Below, piece by piece: positions 24,165 to 32,687 of a DNA stretch of 64,000 nucleotides (position 1 is the stretch's first letter; each line of letters begins with the position of its first letter). The notes under the pieces were generated by a model. The model was not told the DNA's origin, made no database searches, and worked only from the letters and a program-made list of their open reading frames with translations. The position numbers and the translations under genes were made by a program. This stretch comes from G965230065 sp965230065 (GTDB taxonomy: Bacteria > Bacteroidota > Bacteroidia > Cytophagales > Cyclobacteriaceae). Location of the stretch: positions 1,488,001 through 1,552,000 of the forward strand of contig OZ245942.1 in NCBI GenBank assembly GCA_965230065.1. Reading direction: 5' to 3'.

Positions 24165-25520
24165 TTACAATCCGAAAAAGGCAGCAATAGCACCTTTTTT
24201 CCGGGAGATATTTACTGGGTCATCCGGGTGCAGTTGGTTATATTGAGCAACTACCTCACTTTCATGTTGCTTATAAAATTCCGGGTCAAAGTTGGCTTTG
24301 GGCAGGTTTCTTAAAACCTCATCAATTTTAGCTTTTTCTTTAATCCATTGGTCGCACACTTCATGGCGGAAGCGGATGCCCATGAGGTTAAAGCCTTTCA
24401 CTATTTTAGTAGCTTTATCATAAGCGATTCTGATAGACTTTTCGCCCTCTTTATGCTCCCAGTACAACTGCTCTTCATCATCTTTGGGTGGCACATTCAC
24501 CGTTCCGTAAATCTGGTATTCAATATCAAAAAACTTGGCTGAATTGAAAAATACCCCCGGTATATACCTGGTTTTATCGCCGGTGATGGTGCGGGCGACG
24601 GTTTCGCCCTGCATGCGGCCCGAGTACCATATTTGCTCTACCGACCTGCGCCCCGAAGGTGGATTGCGGTGCTGGGCACAGTCGCCAATGGCATACACGC
24701 CCGGCACGTTGGTTTCCAGAAATTCATTCACCAGTATGCCCCGGTCAGTTTCAATATCAGTATTTTTCAGGAAATCTATATTTGGTTTTACGCCCACGGT
24801 GATACCCACATACTGGCAGGCAATTTCTTTTTCCGTGCCATCCACGGCATAGGTTACAGATTTTACCCTTCCGTTTTCATCTCCGTGAATGGCCTTGAAA
24901 TCTGTGCTGGCAATGAGGTCAACCCCGTGTTTTCGGGTGTGGCGGGTTACCATAGCCGATTCCCCGGCAGGCAAAATGTAGTCCCAATAGCTACTTTCCC
25001 GAATCAGGAAAGTAACCGGAATTTTGCGGGAAAGCAGGCATTCAGCCATTTCCACGCCTATCAACCCGCCTCCTACAATCACCGCATTTTCCACATTTTG
25101 GGTATTTTCTTCCATAAGCTGGATGTCCTGACGGGTAATCATGCCCTGTACGCCTTTCAGCTCTTCGCCCGGCCAGCCGATGCGATTGCCTTTGGAGCCA
25201 ACTGCCAAAATCAGTTTGTCATAGGGTAAGGGAGTGCCATGCCCCAAAACCAATTGCTTGGCATTAACATCTACTTTATTGACATAATCGCGCACTAATT
25301 TTATATCATTTTTCCCCCAAAACCAGTCTTCGTAAGGCTTGGTGTGCTCATACTTCATATGCCCCATATAAATGTACATCAGGGCGGTGCGGGAAAAAAA
25401 ATAATCGGTTTCTGAGGATATTACCGTTATGCTGCATTCAGAAGCAGGTTTACGTTTTCTGATATGCCGGGCAGCCGTAATGCCCGATATTCCATTTCCA
25501 ATAATGCAGATTTTTTCCAT
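24165..25520 (-). CDS. FAD-dependent NAD(P)H oxidoreductase
   Basis: A 451-residue pyridine-nucleotide-disulfide-type oxidoreductase. The FAD-binding GNGISG motif lies at residues 8-13 (IIGNGISGITAARHI), the NAD(P)H-binding VIVGGGLIGVEMAE at about 147-160, and the second FAD motif YAIGDCAQHRNP near 286. No redox-active CxxxxC pair follows the FAD motif, so it is of the rubredoxin/ferredoxin reductase or NADH:acceptor type. The C-terminal 110 residues carry no iron-sulfur motif. It begins a minus-strand operon whose next gene, 44 bases on, encodes a membrane polyferredoxin, to which it presumably donates electrons from NAD(P)H. Confidence 0.88.
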   Translation of the reverse strand: MEKICIIGNGISGITAARHIRKRKPASECSITVISSETDYFFSRTALMYIYMGHMKYEHTKPYEDWFWGKNDIKLVRDYVNKVDVNAKQLVLGHGTPLPYDKLILAVGSKGNRIGWPGEELKGVQGMITRQDIQLMEENTQNVENAVIVGGGLIGVEMAECLLSRKIPVTFLIRESSYWDYILPAGESAMVTRHTRKHGVDLIASTDFKAIHGDENGRVKSVTYAVDGTEKEIACQYVGITVGVKPNIDFLKNTDIETDRGILVNEFLETNVPGVYAIGDCAQHRNPPSGRRSVEQIWYSGRMQGETVARTITGDKTRYIPGVFFNSAKFFDIEYQIYGTVNVPPKDDEEQLYWEHKEGEKSIRIAYDKATKIVKGFNLMGIRFRHEVCDQWIKEKAKIDEVLRNLPKANFDPEFYKQHESEVVAQYNQLHPDDPVNISRKKGAIAAFFGL

Positions 25521-25706
25521 ATTCAGAACTTACAAGTGAAATTCAAGACAGGCAATTAAACAATTTTTTTATTTGATAAAATGTCATCTGATTGACAACC
25601 CCTGTTGCTGCATGGTAAGTTAAACATCGTATCTATGCAAAAAACAACTTCGGTTGCCCTGGCTTTATATTTGTGTTACCTTAAGGTAGAAAAAACACAT
25701 GAGAAC

Positions 25707-26444
25707 ATGAAAACTACAAAAAAAATTACTACTACTTATCTCGCCCTTTCAATCCTTTTATTGTCCCAGTGTATATCAGTGGGCCAGGGCTTGGAAAGCT
25801 TTACCAAAGCCACTGATGGTTTTTTGCAAGATAATGTAAAAAACGGAATGGTAGACTACAAAGGGGTAAAGCAGGATTTTTCGGAGGTTGACAAGCTCTA
25901 CCGGCAAATAGGCGATATTTCGCTGAAAAATGCCTCTGAGGAAAAAAGAAAAGCATTTTATATCAATGCTTACAATGTTATCGTGATCCATCAGGTTGCC
26001 AAGGCATATCCGGTGAAATCGCCCATGGACATTGACGGTTTTTTTGACAACACAAAACATAAAGTAGCAGGTGATATGCTTACTTTGAATCAACTGGAAA
26101 AAGAAAAGTTGATGCAGCCTTATAATGATCCCAGGGTACACTTTGTACTGGTTTGTGCGGCTATGAGTTGCCCGCCCTTATACAATAAGACGTACGAAGA
26201 CCAAACTCTTGACAGGCAACTGGCTGCCCGAACCGAACTTGCCCTCAATAGCGATGATTTTATTAAAGTAAATGAATCGAAGGAAAAAGTAGAAGTGTCT
26301 AAAATTTTTGAATGGTACAATGGAGATTTTACCCAAAATGTGAATACAGTGCTGGCATATATCAATCAGTACCGGGATAAAAAAATACCTTCTGATTATA
26401 AGGTAGATTATTATGAATACGACTGGAGTTTGAATAGCCTGTAA
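25707..26444 (+). CDS. DUF547 domain-containing exported protein (copy 1)
   Basis: A 245-residue protein from the ATG at 25707 (MKTTKKITTTYL), chosen because it gives a proper signal peptide; frames starting earlier open at a TTG. A cysteine in LLLSQCISVG could be a lipobox but the fit is weak. The mature part is a DUF547 domain: KAFYINAYNVIVIHQV, SPMDIDGFFDNTKHKVAG, and VLVCAAMSCPPLYNK with two cysteines. DUF547 proteins resemble papain-like or transglutaminase folds in distant comparisons, but no activity is proven. A close paralogue follows at 26617. It is divergent from the FAD oxidoreductase gene. Confidence 0.88.
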   Translation: MKTTKKITTTYLALSILLLSQCISVGQGLESFTKATDGFLQDNVKNGMVDYKGVKQDFSEVDKLYRQIGDISLKNASEEKRKAFYINAYNVIVIHQVAKAYPVKSPMDIDGFFDNTKHKVAGDMLTLNQLEKEKLMQPYNDPRVHFVLVCAAMSCPPLYNKTYEDQTLDRQLAARTELALNSDDFIKVNESKEKVEVSKIFEWYNGDFTQNVNTVLAYINQYRDKKIPSDYKVDYYEYDWSLNSL

Positions 26445-26581
26445 AACAAAAAAATACAGAAACTACAATCCCGAACTAGAAAGATATTCGGGATTAATTT
26501 TTTTATGGACAAACCAAATAAATCTTTTTTACGTAAGTTTTATTAAAATATTACAATTTAATATATAATTAACTATATTAA

Positions 26582-26589
26582 TAAATTTG
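26582..26589 (+). promoter_or_regulatory. -7 box before the second DUF547 gene
   Basis: TAAATTTG exactly matches TAnnTTTG and lies 27 bases upstream of the ATG at 26617. Confidence 0.5.
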
Positions 26590-26616
26590 ATTAAGGCATA
26601 CGTAATACAATGTGTC

Positions 26617-27348
26617 ATGAAAAATATAATATATACTTTACTCTTCAGTATTTTATCAACACTTCATTTATCTGCAGCAAATAACGCAATAGACAGTTTC
26701 TTTAGTGAGGCCGATTCATTTTTCAAAAACAGTGTTTTAAATGGAAGCGTTAATTACGCGGCCATTAAAAAGGATTTTGGCAAAGTTGAAGCCCTATATG
26801 CACAGATTGGCAAGATGGATTTATCCGGTGCTTCTGCTACAGAAAAGAAAGCATTTTATATCAATGCGTATAATGTCATTGTTATTTACCAGGTTACGAA
26901 ATACTATCCTTTGAAATCCCCCATGGACCAAAGCGGTTTTTTTGATAAGGTAAAACATGAGGTAGCCGGCGAATCTATGACCCTGAACTATCTGGAAATC
27001 AAAAAAATCATTATTCCCTACCGTGATGCACGCATTCATTTTGCGCTTGCCTGTGCTGCAAAAGGATGCCCCAAGCTGGCAAACTTCGCTTACCTACCTG
27101 ATAAACTGGATCAGCAACTTACAACCAGAAGTAAGCTTGCTTTAAACGATCCTTCATTCACAAAAGTGAATAAGGCTCAAAAAAGAGTAGAGATTTCTAA
27201 GATATTTGATTGGTATAAAAAAGATTTTACACAGGGAGGCAGTAACGTACTTTCATTCATCAATCAATACCGGACAAATGCTATCCCTACCGATTTTTCG
27301 ATCAGTTATTACGAATACGACTGGCAATTGAATGATACCCGTAATTAA
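26617..27348 (+). CDS. DUF547 domain-containing exported protein (copy 2)
   Basis: A 243-residue paralogue of the preceding gene, starting at the ATG at 26617 with signal peptide MKNIIYTLLFSILSTLHLSA; the frame upstream opens only at a TTG inside a -7-like promoter box. It shares AFYINAYNVIVIYQV, SPMDQSGFFDKVKHEVAG, RIHFALACAAKGCPKLA and the same C-terminal YYEYDW motif. The paired cysteines are kept. It has its own promoter-like box, so the two copies may be differently regulated. The tandem arrangement shows a local duplication. Function unknown; the conserved Cys/His pattern hints at a thiol hydrolase. Confidence 0.88.
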   Translation: MKNIIYTLLFSILSTLHLSAANNAIDSFFSEADSFFKNSVLNGSVNYAAIKKDFGKVEALYAQIGKMDLSGASATEKKAFYINAYNVIVIYQVTKYYPLKSPMDQSGFFDKVKHEVAGESMTLNYLEIKKIIIPYRDARIHFALACAAKGCPKLANFAYLPDKLDQQLTTRSKLALNDPSFTKVNKAQKRVEISKIFDWYKKDFTQGGSNVLSFINQYRTNAIPTDFSISYYEYDWQLNDTRN

Positions 27349-27410
27349 ACGTGCTCTATACTTTTTGTGCAACTTACAAGAAGTGCCGGACACATTTTAT
27401 CAATAGGTTA

Positions 27411-27965
27411 TTAACCTACTTTCCCTTTCTTCAAGTCTTCTGCCGGTTTTCCCGGAATTTCCATTACAGTTTCACAGTTATCGCAGGTGCGCAGTTCAAG
27501 TGAATTATGAAATTTATTGATGATGGGTGGCAGTTGTTCCACAATGTTTTCCAAAGGGAAATATTCTTCATACAGCTTATTGCCGCAGTTTTCACAATAC
27601 CATTGCAGGCCATCGGTATGCTCAGCCGTGCGTTTTTTCTCAATCACCAGCCCAATGGTATTGGCCGGGCGGCGCGGACTGTGTGGCACTTTGGCCGGGC
27701 ACAAAAATATATCTCCTTCTTTGATGACAATATCACGGGTTTGGCCTTCCTCTCTTATTTTTAGGGTAATGTCCCCTTCCAACTGATAGAAAAACTCTTC
27801 GGTTTCATTGTAATGGAAATCTTTCCGGGCATTGGGCCCGCCCACCACCATCACAATAAAATCTCCCGCTTCTTTGTAAAGCTGGGCATTACCTACGGGT
27901 GGTTTTAGCATATCCCGGTGTTCGTCAATCCATTTTTGTAAGTTAAAAGCACTTTGTATGGCCAT
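27411..27965 (-). CDS. nbaC: 3-hydroxyanthranilate 3,4-dioxygenase
   Basis: A 184-residue cupin dioxygenase. It opens 3-hydroxyanthranilate to the semialdehyde that cyclises to quinolinate, in the kynurenine route to NAD. The active-site iron ligands fit the HYNETEEFFYQLEG segment (H51, E57) and the later H95 in VPHSPRRPANT. The C-terminal rubredoxin-like site is complete, CENCGNK with CDNCETV, as in bacterial homologues. Arginines that bind the substrate carboxylate are in RKDF and RRPANT. No other kynurenine genes lie in the window, so it must act with genes elsewhere. It is divergent from the dnaJ-like gene and convergent with the DUF547 pair. Confidence 0.93.
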   Translation of the reverse strand: MAIQSAFNLQKWIDEHRDMLKPPVGNAQLYKEAGDFIVMVVGGPNARKDFHYNETEEFFYQLEGDITLKIREEGQTRDIVIKEGDIFLCPAKVPHSPRRPANTIGLVIEKKRTAEHTDGLQWYCENCGNKLYEEYFPLENIVEQLPPIINKFHNSLELRTCDNCETVMEIPGKPAEDLKKGKVG

Positions 27966-28259
27966 GATAATTGCGGTTTGTTAAGATGAAGCGACTAAAT
28001 TAAAAAATTGAGCGGGAATTATGAATTTTTGCCCAAAAGGTAAAAGTACAGCCGTTACATACATATTCACACAAATTGTCAGGCCGTTTCCAAAGAAGTG
28101 CCATTTTGGCACTTAAATTCCTGAAGAATTTCAAATTTTCAATATTACAAGCCTTTTTCTGTGAAATTTTCAAGCCTTTATCCCCCTTTGAACGGTGGTA
28201 TATAATTTGAAAAACTAATTCATAGCAATTAAAGTACAATAGAGTAAGAAGTAATTGAT

Positions 28260-29228
28260 ATGGACTATAAAGATTACTATAAAATATTAGGCGTAAGCAA
28301 AAAAGCATCGCAGGATGAAATCAAAAAGGCTTACCGCAAGCTGGCTGTCAAATACCATCCGGATAAAAACCCCGATGATAAAAAAGCCGAGGAGCGTTTT
28401 AAGGAAATATCGGAAGCGCACGAAGTGCTGAAAGACCCTGAAAAACGGAAGCGGTACGACGAACTGGGCGCCAACTGGAAGCATTACCAGCATCAGGGTG
28501 CCGGTGGTTTCAATGGAGGCCCATTTGGCGGGCGTGGAGGTACACGCGTAGAGTTTGAAGGCGACCTGGGCGACATGTTCGGCGGGGGTGGCTTTTCTGA
28601 TTTCTTCAATAGCTTTTTTGGCGGTTTTGCTGGAGGCGGAGCAGGCCGTTCACAGTTTCGTGGTGGTGGCGGTTCCCCATTTGGAGGGGCTTCCTACGCT
28701 GCCAAAGGGCAGGATTTGCAATCTGAAATGAGCATCAACCTGGAAGAAGCTTACCAGGGCGTTACCAAAATATTGAATGTAAACGGCAACCAGCTCAGGC
28801 TGAAAATAAAACCGGGCATCCGTAATGGACAAACACTGCGGCTGAAAGGCAAAGGAGGCCCCGGGCCGGGTGGTGCCGCAGGCGATTTATACCTGAAAGT
28901 AAACATCAACAAACACGCTTCTTTTGAAAGAAAAGGGGATGATTTGTATGTGGACTTTCCGGTTGATTTGTACACGGCTGTACTGGGCGGAAAAGCCAAC
29001 GTGCAAACCCTGAAAGGGGCGGTGAGCGTGAATATCCCGAAAGGCACCGAAAACGGAAAAACGTTGCGGTTGAAAGGAATGGGCATGCCCCAATACGAAA
29101 GCAACAAAGTTTCAGGCGACCTTTATGCCAAAGTAAGTGTGAGTGTGCCTAAGAACTTATCGGAGGAAGAAATCAATTTATTTAAACAATTACAACAGTT
29201 ACACAAAAACAAACATAGTTATGCATAG
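28260..29228 (+). CDS. cbpA: DnaJ/CbpA-type co-chaperone (class B J-protein)
   Basis: A 322-residue J-protein. The J domain covers residues 1-70 with the HPD triad in YHPDKNP. A long Gly/Phe-rich linker follows (about 78-145, rich in GG and FGG). The C-terminal substrate-binding domains cover about 150-315 with LRLKIKPGIRNGQTLRLKGKG and a second repeat, KGTENGKTLRLKGMG. There is no cysteine-rich zinc region, so it is CbpA-like (class B) and not DnaJ proper. It stimulates the DnaK ATPase. It begins a plus-strand set with a small membrane protein and a site-2 protease, spaced by an 8-base overlap and 15 bases. Confidence 0.9.
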   Translation: MDYKDYYKILGVSKKASQDEIKKAYRKLAVKYHPDKNPDDKKAEERFKEISEAHEVLKDPEKRKRYDELGANWKHYQHQGAGGFNGGPFGGRGGTRVEFEGDLGDMFGGGGFSDFFNSFFGGFAGGGAGRSQFRGGGGSPFGGASYAAKGQDLQSEMSINLEEAYQGVTKILNVNGNQLRLKIKPGIRNGQTLRLKGKGGPGPGGAAGDLYLKVNINKHASFERKGDDLYVDFPVDLYTAVLGGKANVQTLKGAVSVNIPKGTENGKTLRLKGMGMPQYESNKVSGDLYAKVSVSVPKNLSEEEINLFKQLQQLHKNKHSYA

Positions 29229-29466
29229 AACCATATATTATCAGCAAAATCAACGTGGCACCAACCGTTTTGGATGGTTATATTTTATTTTAGGAGGGAA
29301 CTTAATTCTCCTGAGTGTACTTATCTTCATTTTTCCTGAAATCCTGGCATTTCTTTTTGGAGGCATGCTGCTCGTCGGAGGCATTGCCATCATCGCGATT
29401 GGGTTTGGTTTCAGAAAATGGTCTAAGCTATTTACGGGAAAGTATCGAACCATTAAGGTAGAATAA
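29221..29466 (+). CDS. Small two-helix membrane protein
   Basis: An 81-residue protein starting at the ATG at 29221, which overlaps the dnaJ-like stop by 8 bases; a frame from 29143 lies wholly inside that gene. Two membrane helices lie at about residues 20-38 and 42-62, joined by a very short turn, with basic ends (FRKWSKLFTGKYR). Function unknown. Its place between a co-chaperone and a membrane protease in one transcript suggests a role in membrane protein quality control, but nothing in the sequence proves this. Confidence 0.7.
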   Translation: MHRTIYYQQNQRGTNRFGWLYFILGGNLILLSVLIFIFPEILAFLFGGMLLVGGIAIIAIGFGFRKWSKLFTGKYRTIKVE

Positions 29467-29481
29467 CAAATCACAAATACT

Positions 29482-30609
29482 ATGAAATGGTCGCTCAATC
29501 TCGGTAAAATTTCCGGAATTCAGGTCTACATTCACTGGACTTTCCTCATCCTGCTCGGGTGGGTTGTCATCAATGTAGGCGGGGAAGGTGTGGGTGAAAC
29601 CCTGTGGTCAACGGCGTTTATCCTGTCTATTTTCGTATGCGTTTTTTTGCATGAACTAGGCCATGCCCTGGCTGCCCGAAAATACGGCATCGGTACGCGC
29701 GATATTACCATGCTGCCCATCGGTGGTCTGGCACGCCTGGAAACCATGCCTGATAACCCGAAGCACGAATTTGTAGTGGCTATTGCCGGGCCACTGGTCA
29801 ATGTAGCCATAGCAGGCGTACTCACGGCTGTCATTTATACATTGAACCGGGAAGTGGCACTCATGAGTATTTCCAACATCGGCTTCAACAATTTTTTTAA
29901 TAACCTGCTTTGGGCCAATGTGGTGCTGGCCGTTTTCAATATGATTCCGGCTTTCCCTATGGACGGCGGAAGGGTGTTGCGGGCCTTGCTTTCGTTTAAA
30001 CTGGAACGCACCAAAGCCACCCACATCGCGGCTTCTATTGGGCAATTGCTGGCCATTGGCTTTGTATTTTTTGGGCTTTTTTATAATCCGGTTTTAGTAT
30101 TCATCGGTATTTTTATCTTTCTGGGGGCACAGGCCGAATCTTCTCATACCCGGACCCAATCTATGTTGCAGGGGGCCACCGTGCGCGATGTAATCATGCA
30201 CAATTACAAAACGCTGCATACAGAAGATACCATTGCAACCGCTGTAAAAATGCTATTGGACGGACAAGCTACTGATTTTCTTGTTTTGAACGAAAGTGGC
30301 GTTGCCGGAGCACTCAGCCGCAACCAGATGATCAAGGCACTTTCTGAACAGGGTAACCAAACGGCAATAGGCAGTGTGATGGATGCCGATATTCCCAGGT
30401 TATCACCCGATATGCCTTTGGAAAAAGCGTATGAAATGTTTCAGCAACAGCGGTATCCTATACTACCTGTACTGGAAAATGAGGAAGTAATTGGCATTGT
30501 AGATATGGAAAATGTGCATGAGTTTATCATGGTAAAAGGAGCACTAAAAGATGAAGATGGCACACTTCGTCAAACAGATTCAACAGATGAACATTATAAA
30601 TATGCTTAA
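29482..30609 (+). CDS. Site-2 protease (M50 family) with C-terminal CBS domains
   Basis: A 375-residue intramembrane metalloprotease. The zinc motif is HELGH in VFLHELGHALAARKYG near residue 57, and the third ligand is the aspartate of AFPMDGGRVLRALL near 157. Around six membrane helices occupy residues 12-220. Two CBS domains, about 235-350, are cytosolic and may bind adenine nucleotides to regulate activity. This is the SpoIVFB/Rip3-type architecture. Such proteases release membrane-bound factors; the substrate is unknown here. An anti-sigma factor is a common client, but no sigma pair is adjacent. Confidence 0.92.
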   Translation: MKWSLNLGKISGIQVYIHWTFLILLGWVVINVGGEGVGETLWSTAFILSIFVCVFLHELGHALAARKYGIGTRDITMLPIGGLARLETMPDNPKHEFVVAIAGPLVNVAIAGVLTAVIYTLNREVALMSISNIGFNNFFNNLLWANVVLAVFNMIPAFPMDGGRVLRALLSFKLERTKATHIAASIGQLLAIGFVFFGLFYNPVLVFIGIFIFLGAQAESSHTRTQSMLQGATVRDVIMHNYKTLHTEDTIATAVKMLLDGQATDFLVLNESGVAGALSRNQMIKALSEQGNQTAIGSVMDADIPRLSPDMPLEKAYEMFQQQRYPILPVLENEEVIGIVDMENVHEFIMVKGALKDEDGTLRQTDSTDEHYKYA

Positions 30610-30667
30610 TTTATTGTGATAAGCGTATAAAAAGCCCGGAAAAAACTTTTCTGGAAAAAAAATTTTG

Positions 30668-30675
30668 TAAGTTTG
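30668..30675 (+). promoter_or_regulatory. -7 box of the tRNA-Pro promoter
   Basis: TAAGTTTG matches TAnnTTTG exactly and lies 22 bases before the tRNA 5' end. TTTTCTGG about 20 bases further up may serve as the -33 element. Confidence 0.55.
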
Positions 30676-30697
30676 CAGTCCGAAAAAAATAAGTACT

Positions 30698-30772
30698 CGG
30701 GATGTAGCGCAGCCCGGTTAGCGCACCACGTTAGGGACGTGGGGGCCGCTGGTTCGAATCCAGTCATCCCGA
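30698..30772 (+). tRNA. tRNA-Pro (anticodon AGG)
   Basis: A complete 75-base cloverleaf: acceptor CGGGATG/CATCCCG, D-stem GCGC/GCGC, anticodon stem CCACG/CGTGG with loop TTAGGGA, variable loop GGGCC, T-stem GCTGG/CCAGT, loop TTCGAAT, discriminator A. The anticodon is AGG, with the G37 usual for proline tRNAs. The 3' CCA is not encoded. A34 is unusual in a bacterial proline tRNA. Promoter and terminator flank the gene, so it is transcribed alone. Confidence 0.9.
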
Positions 30773-30795
30773 CTTAGTACAAACCAAAATTGATC

Positions 30796-30832
30796 AAAAC
30801 CCTCTAAATTGTATGTTTAGGGGGTTTTTCAT
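30796..30832 (+). terminator. Intrinsic terminator after tRNA-Pro
   Basis: Thirteen-pair stem, AAAACCCTCTAAA (30796-30808) with TTTAGGGGGTTTT (30816-30828), one G-T wobble, then a T-run. Confidence 0.85.
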
Positions 30833-31106
30833 TTTTACAGCATCCTTATTAAGGACTTCCTGTTCTAAAGGCAAAACTGCCCCAATTGCCAGATTACTGT
30901 GAATGGACGCCCATTAAAATAAGGAGATAAACTTTTCTTTTTATTTACCGAATATCAGAAGTTCAAAATAATACCATGTACCTACTCAGTTCTTTTCCTG
31001 GCCCCACCCTTCAAACCATCATAAATAATACTACCGTTAAAATTTTTATTGTTTTCGTAGTGTTCTATTTTTAGTTATTAAAGGTTAACAATAATAAATA
31101 AACTTA
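30833..31106. other. Non-coding gap between tRNA and polysaccharide locus
   Basis: No gene. TCCTTA-T-TAAGGA at 30843-30855 is a short palindrome. CTGCCCC-AATTGCC-AGATTACTG around 30866-30893 looks like a worn heptad repeat of the GTTGCCA type. This marks the boundary between the core-type genes and the minus-strand utilisation locus. I found no copy of the tRNA 3' end further on that would show an integration site. Confidence 0.4.
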
Positions 31107-32678
31107 CTATCTGCTTCGGTCACTCTCAAGTTGTTTGTTCATTTCATTTGTAAGCTTTTTAACTACCTCTGCATGTTGCAGAAGCACATTTCTTGACTCC
31201 AGTGAATCACTCCCGATACGGTAAAGTTGCCCGGTGGGTTCTCCTGGTACTGGATCCATTTTACTGGGAGCTGTAAAACCGCCTGACCCTAGACCATCAA
31301 TAAATTTCCAGCCTTCCATACGGATACTGTACATACCTCGTGATGAATGGTGTATCATAGAGGGGCGAGTGATTTTGCTGGTATTTCCTTCCAGGACGTG
31401 CAGAAAGCTAAAACTATCTTCTCCACGGTCTCTCGAGAGCTTTTGTGCTGTCAGCTCAGTAAAAGTAGCAAACAGATCAGTAAGACTAACCAAATGCTCA
31501 TAAACCATGGGGCTATTGATTTGAGAAGGCCAGGAAATGACTAAAGGAATACGGTGCCCCCCATCCCAAACATCACCTTTTTGTCCGCGCCTGCCATAGT
31601 TCGAGTCATGGTTTTGCAAGTCTATTTCTTGCTGTGGCCAATATGCTCCGTTGTCGCTGGAAAAAATGACCATGGTGTCATCAGAAATGCCTAACCTGTG
31701 CAGCGTTTCTGTAACACGGCCCACCACATGGTCAATATTCATCACAAAATCGCCATAAGTGCCAATGGGCGATTTTCCTTTAAATGGATCGGTAGGCATC
31801 CAGGGGGTATGCGGTCCGGTGAGGGGCATATACAAAAAAAACGGATGGGATGGCTTTTCGCTGGCATGTTTTTCAATAAAGGAAATTCCATCATCAACAA
31901 TTTCAGTCAAACAGTTTTCTACCCTGAATGAACGGGATATTTCCCCTCTTCTCCACCACACTCCTTTCTGCCAGTATACATCATGTTTACTAACATGTTT
32001 TTTGTCCCAGGCATATTTAGTGTCATCAAGGTGGTCAGGATAAATATCGGAAGTAAGTACCACCTCCGGGTCTATTGTTTGATGATTTCTGAGAAATACA
32101 TAGGGGGGCATATCCAGCGAAGCAGGATGGATGAAGGAATAATCAAAGCCATAATTATTAGGGCCTGAAGTGATTTTCGCTGTATAATCCACATTGGACT
32201 TACCTGTATTGGTATCAAAAACTACCTGTTGGGTGTCATCTTTGGTTTGCCAGCCTACCCCCAGGTGCCATTTACCAATACAGGCGGTGGTATACCCCGC
32301 GTTTTTAAGGAGTGAGGCCAATGTGGCTCTCCCTGGTTCTATAACCGCTCCTTTAAAGCCCCTGATGCCTCTTGCTGCAGATTCCGATCTGAAAGCATAC
32401 CTGCCAGTAAGCAATCCATAACGGGAGGGTGTACAAACGGATGCACTGGCATGTGCATTGGTGAAAGTAATCCCATTTTGAGTAAGCTTGTCTATTTGGG
32501 GTGTAGCAGTCCTTGCCTCCGGGTTTAAACCCGAAACATCTCCGTATCCCATATCATCTGCAAATATGATGATAATGTTGGGTTTTTTTGTGAGCTTTTT
32601 CTGTGCTTGTACCCATGGTGAAAATGCCAGTAAACCTATTGTATAAGTAAAGAATAATCTAAGCATCGTATTGTTCAT
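31107..32678 (-). CDS. Exported sulfatase (family S1)
   Basis: A 523-residue type I sulfatase with a signal peptide (residues 1-25, ending VQA). Metal ligands D41 and D42 lie in IIIIFADDMGYGD; the formylglycine cysteine is C82 in VCTPSRYGLLTGRY, the full C-x-P-S-R consensus; and the late metal pair is in IFSSDNGAY near 338. It must be matured by a formylglycine-generating or anSME enzyme encoded elsewhere. It removes sulfate esters from sugars, in the periplasm. It is the last gene of the SusC1/SusD1 operon, 9 bases after the second sulfatase. Sub-family cannot be decided by eye. Confidence 0.93.
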   Translation of the reverse strand: MNNTMLRLFFTYTIGLLAFSPWVQAQKKLTKKPNIIIIFADDMGYGDVSGLNPEARTATPQIDKLTQNGITFTNAHASASVCTPSRYGLLTGRYAFRSESAARGIRGFKGAVIEPGRATLASLLKNAGYTTACIGKWHLGVGWQTKDDTQQVVFDTNTGKSNVDYTAKITSGPNNYGFDYSFIHPASLDMPPYVFLRNHQTIDPEVVLTSDIYPDHLDDTKYAWDKKHVSKHDVYWQKGVWWRRGEISRSFRVENCLTEIVDDGISFIEKHASEKPSHPFFLYMPLTGPHTPWMPTDPFKGKSPIGTYGDFVMNIDHVVGRVTETLHRLGISDDTMVIFSSDNGAYWPQQEIDLQNHDSNYGRRGQKGDVWDGGHRIPLVISWPSQINSPMVYEHLVSLTDLFATFTELTAQKLSRDRGEDSFSFLHVLEGNTSKITRPSMIHHSSRGMYSIRMEGWKFIDGLGSGGFTAPSKMDPVPGEPTGQLYRIGSDSLESRNVLLQHAEVVKKLTNEMNKQLESDRSR

Positions 32679-32687
32679 ATCAATTTA

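Noticed and set aside
28000..28308. Minus-strand 102-codon frame overlapping the dnaJ-like gene start
   Set aside because: It overlaps a certain gene and two promoters; the sequence has no family features and is low-complexity.
28260..29228. Classical DnaJ
   Set aside because: The cysteine-rich zinc-binding repeats are missing, so it is a CbpA-type protein.
30698..31106. tRNA-Pro as an integration site for the PUL
   Set aside because: No second copy of the tRNA 3' end and no integrase gene were found in the window.
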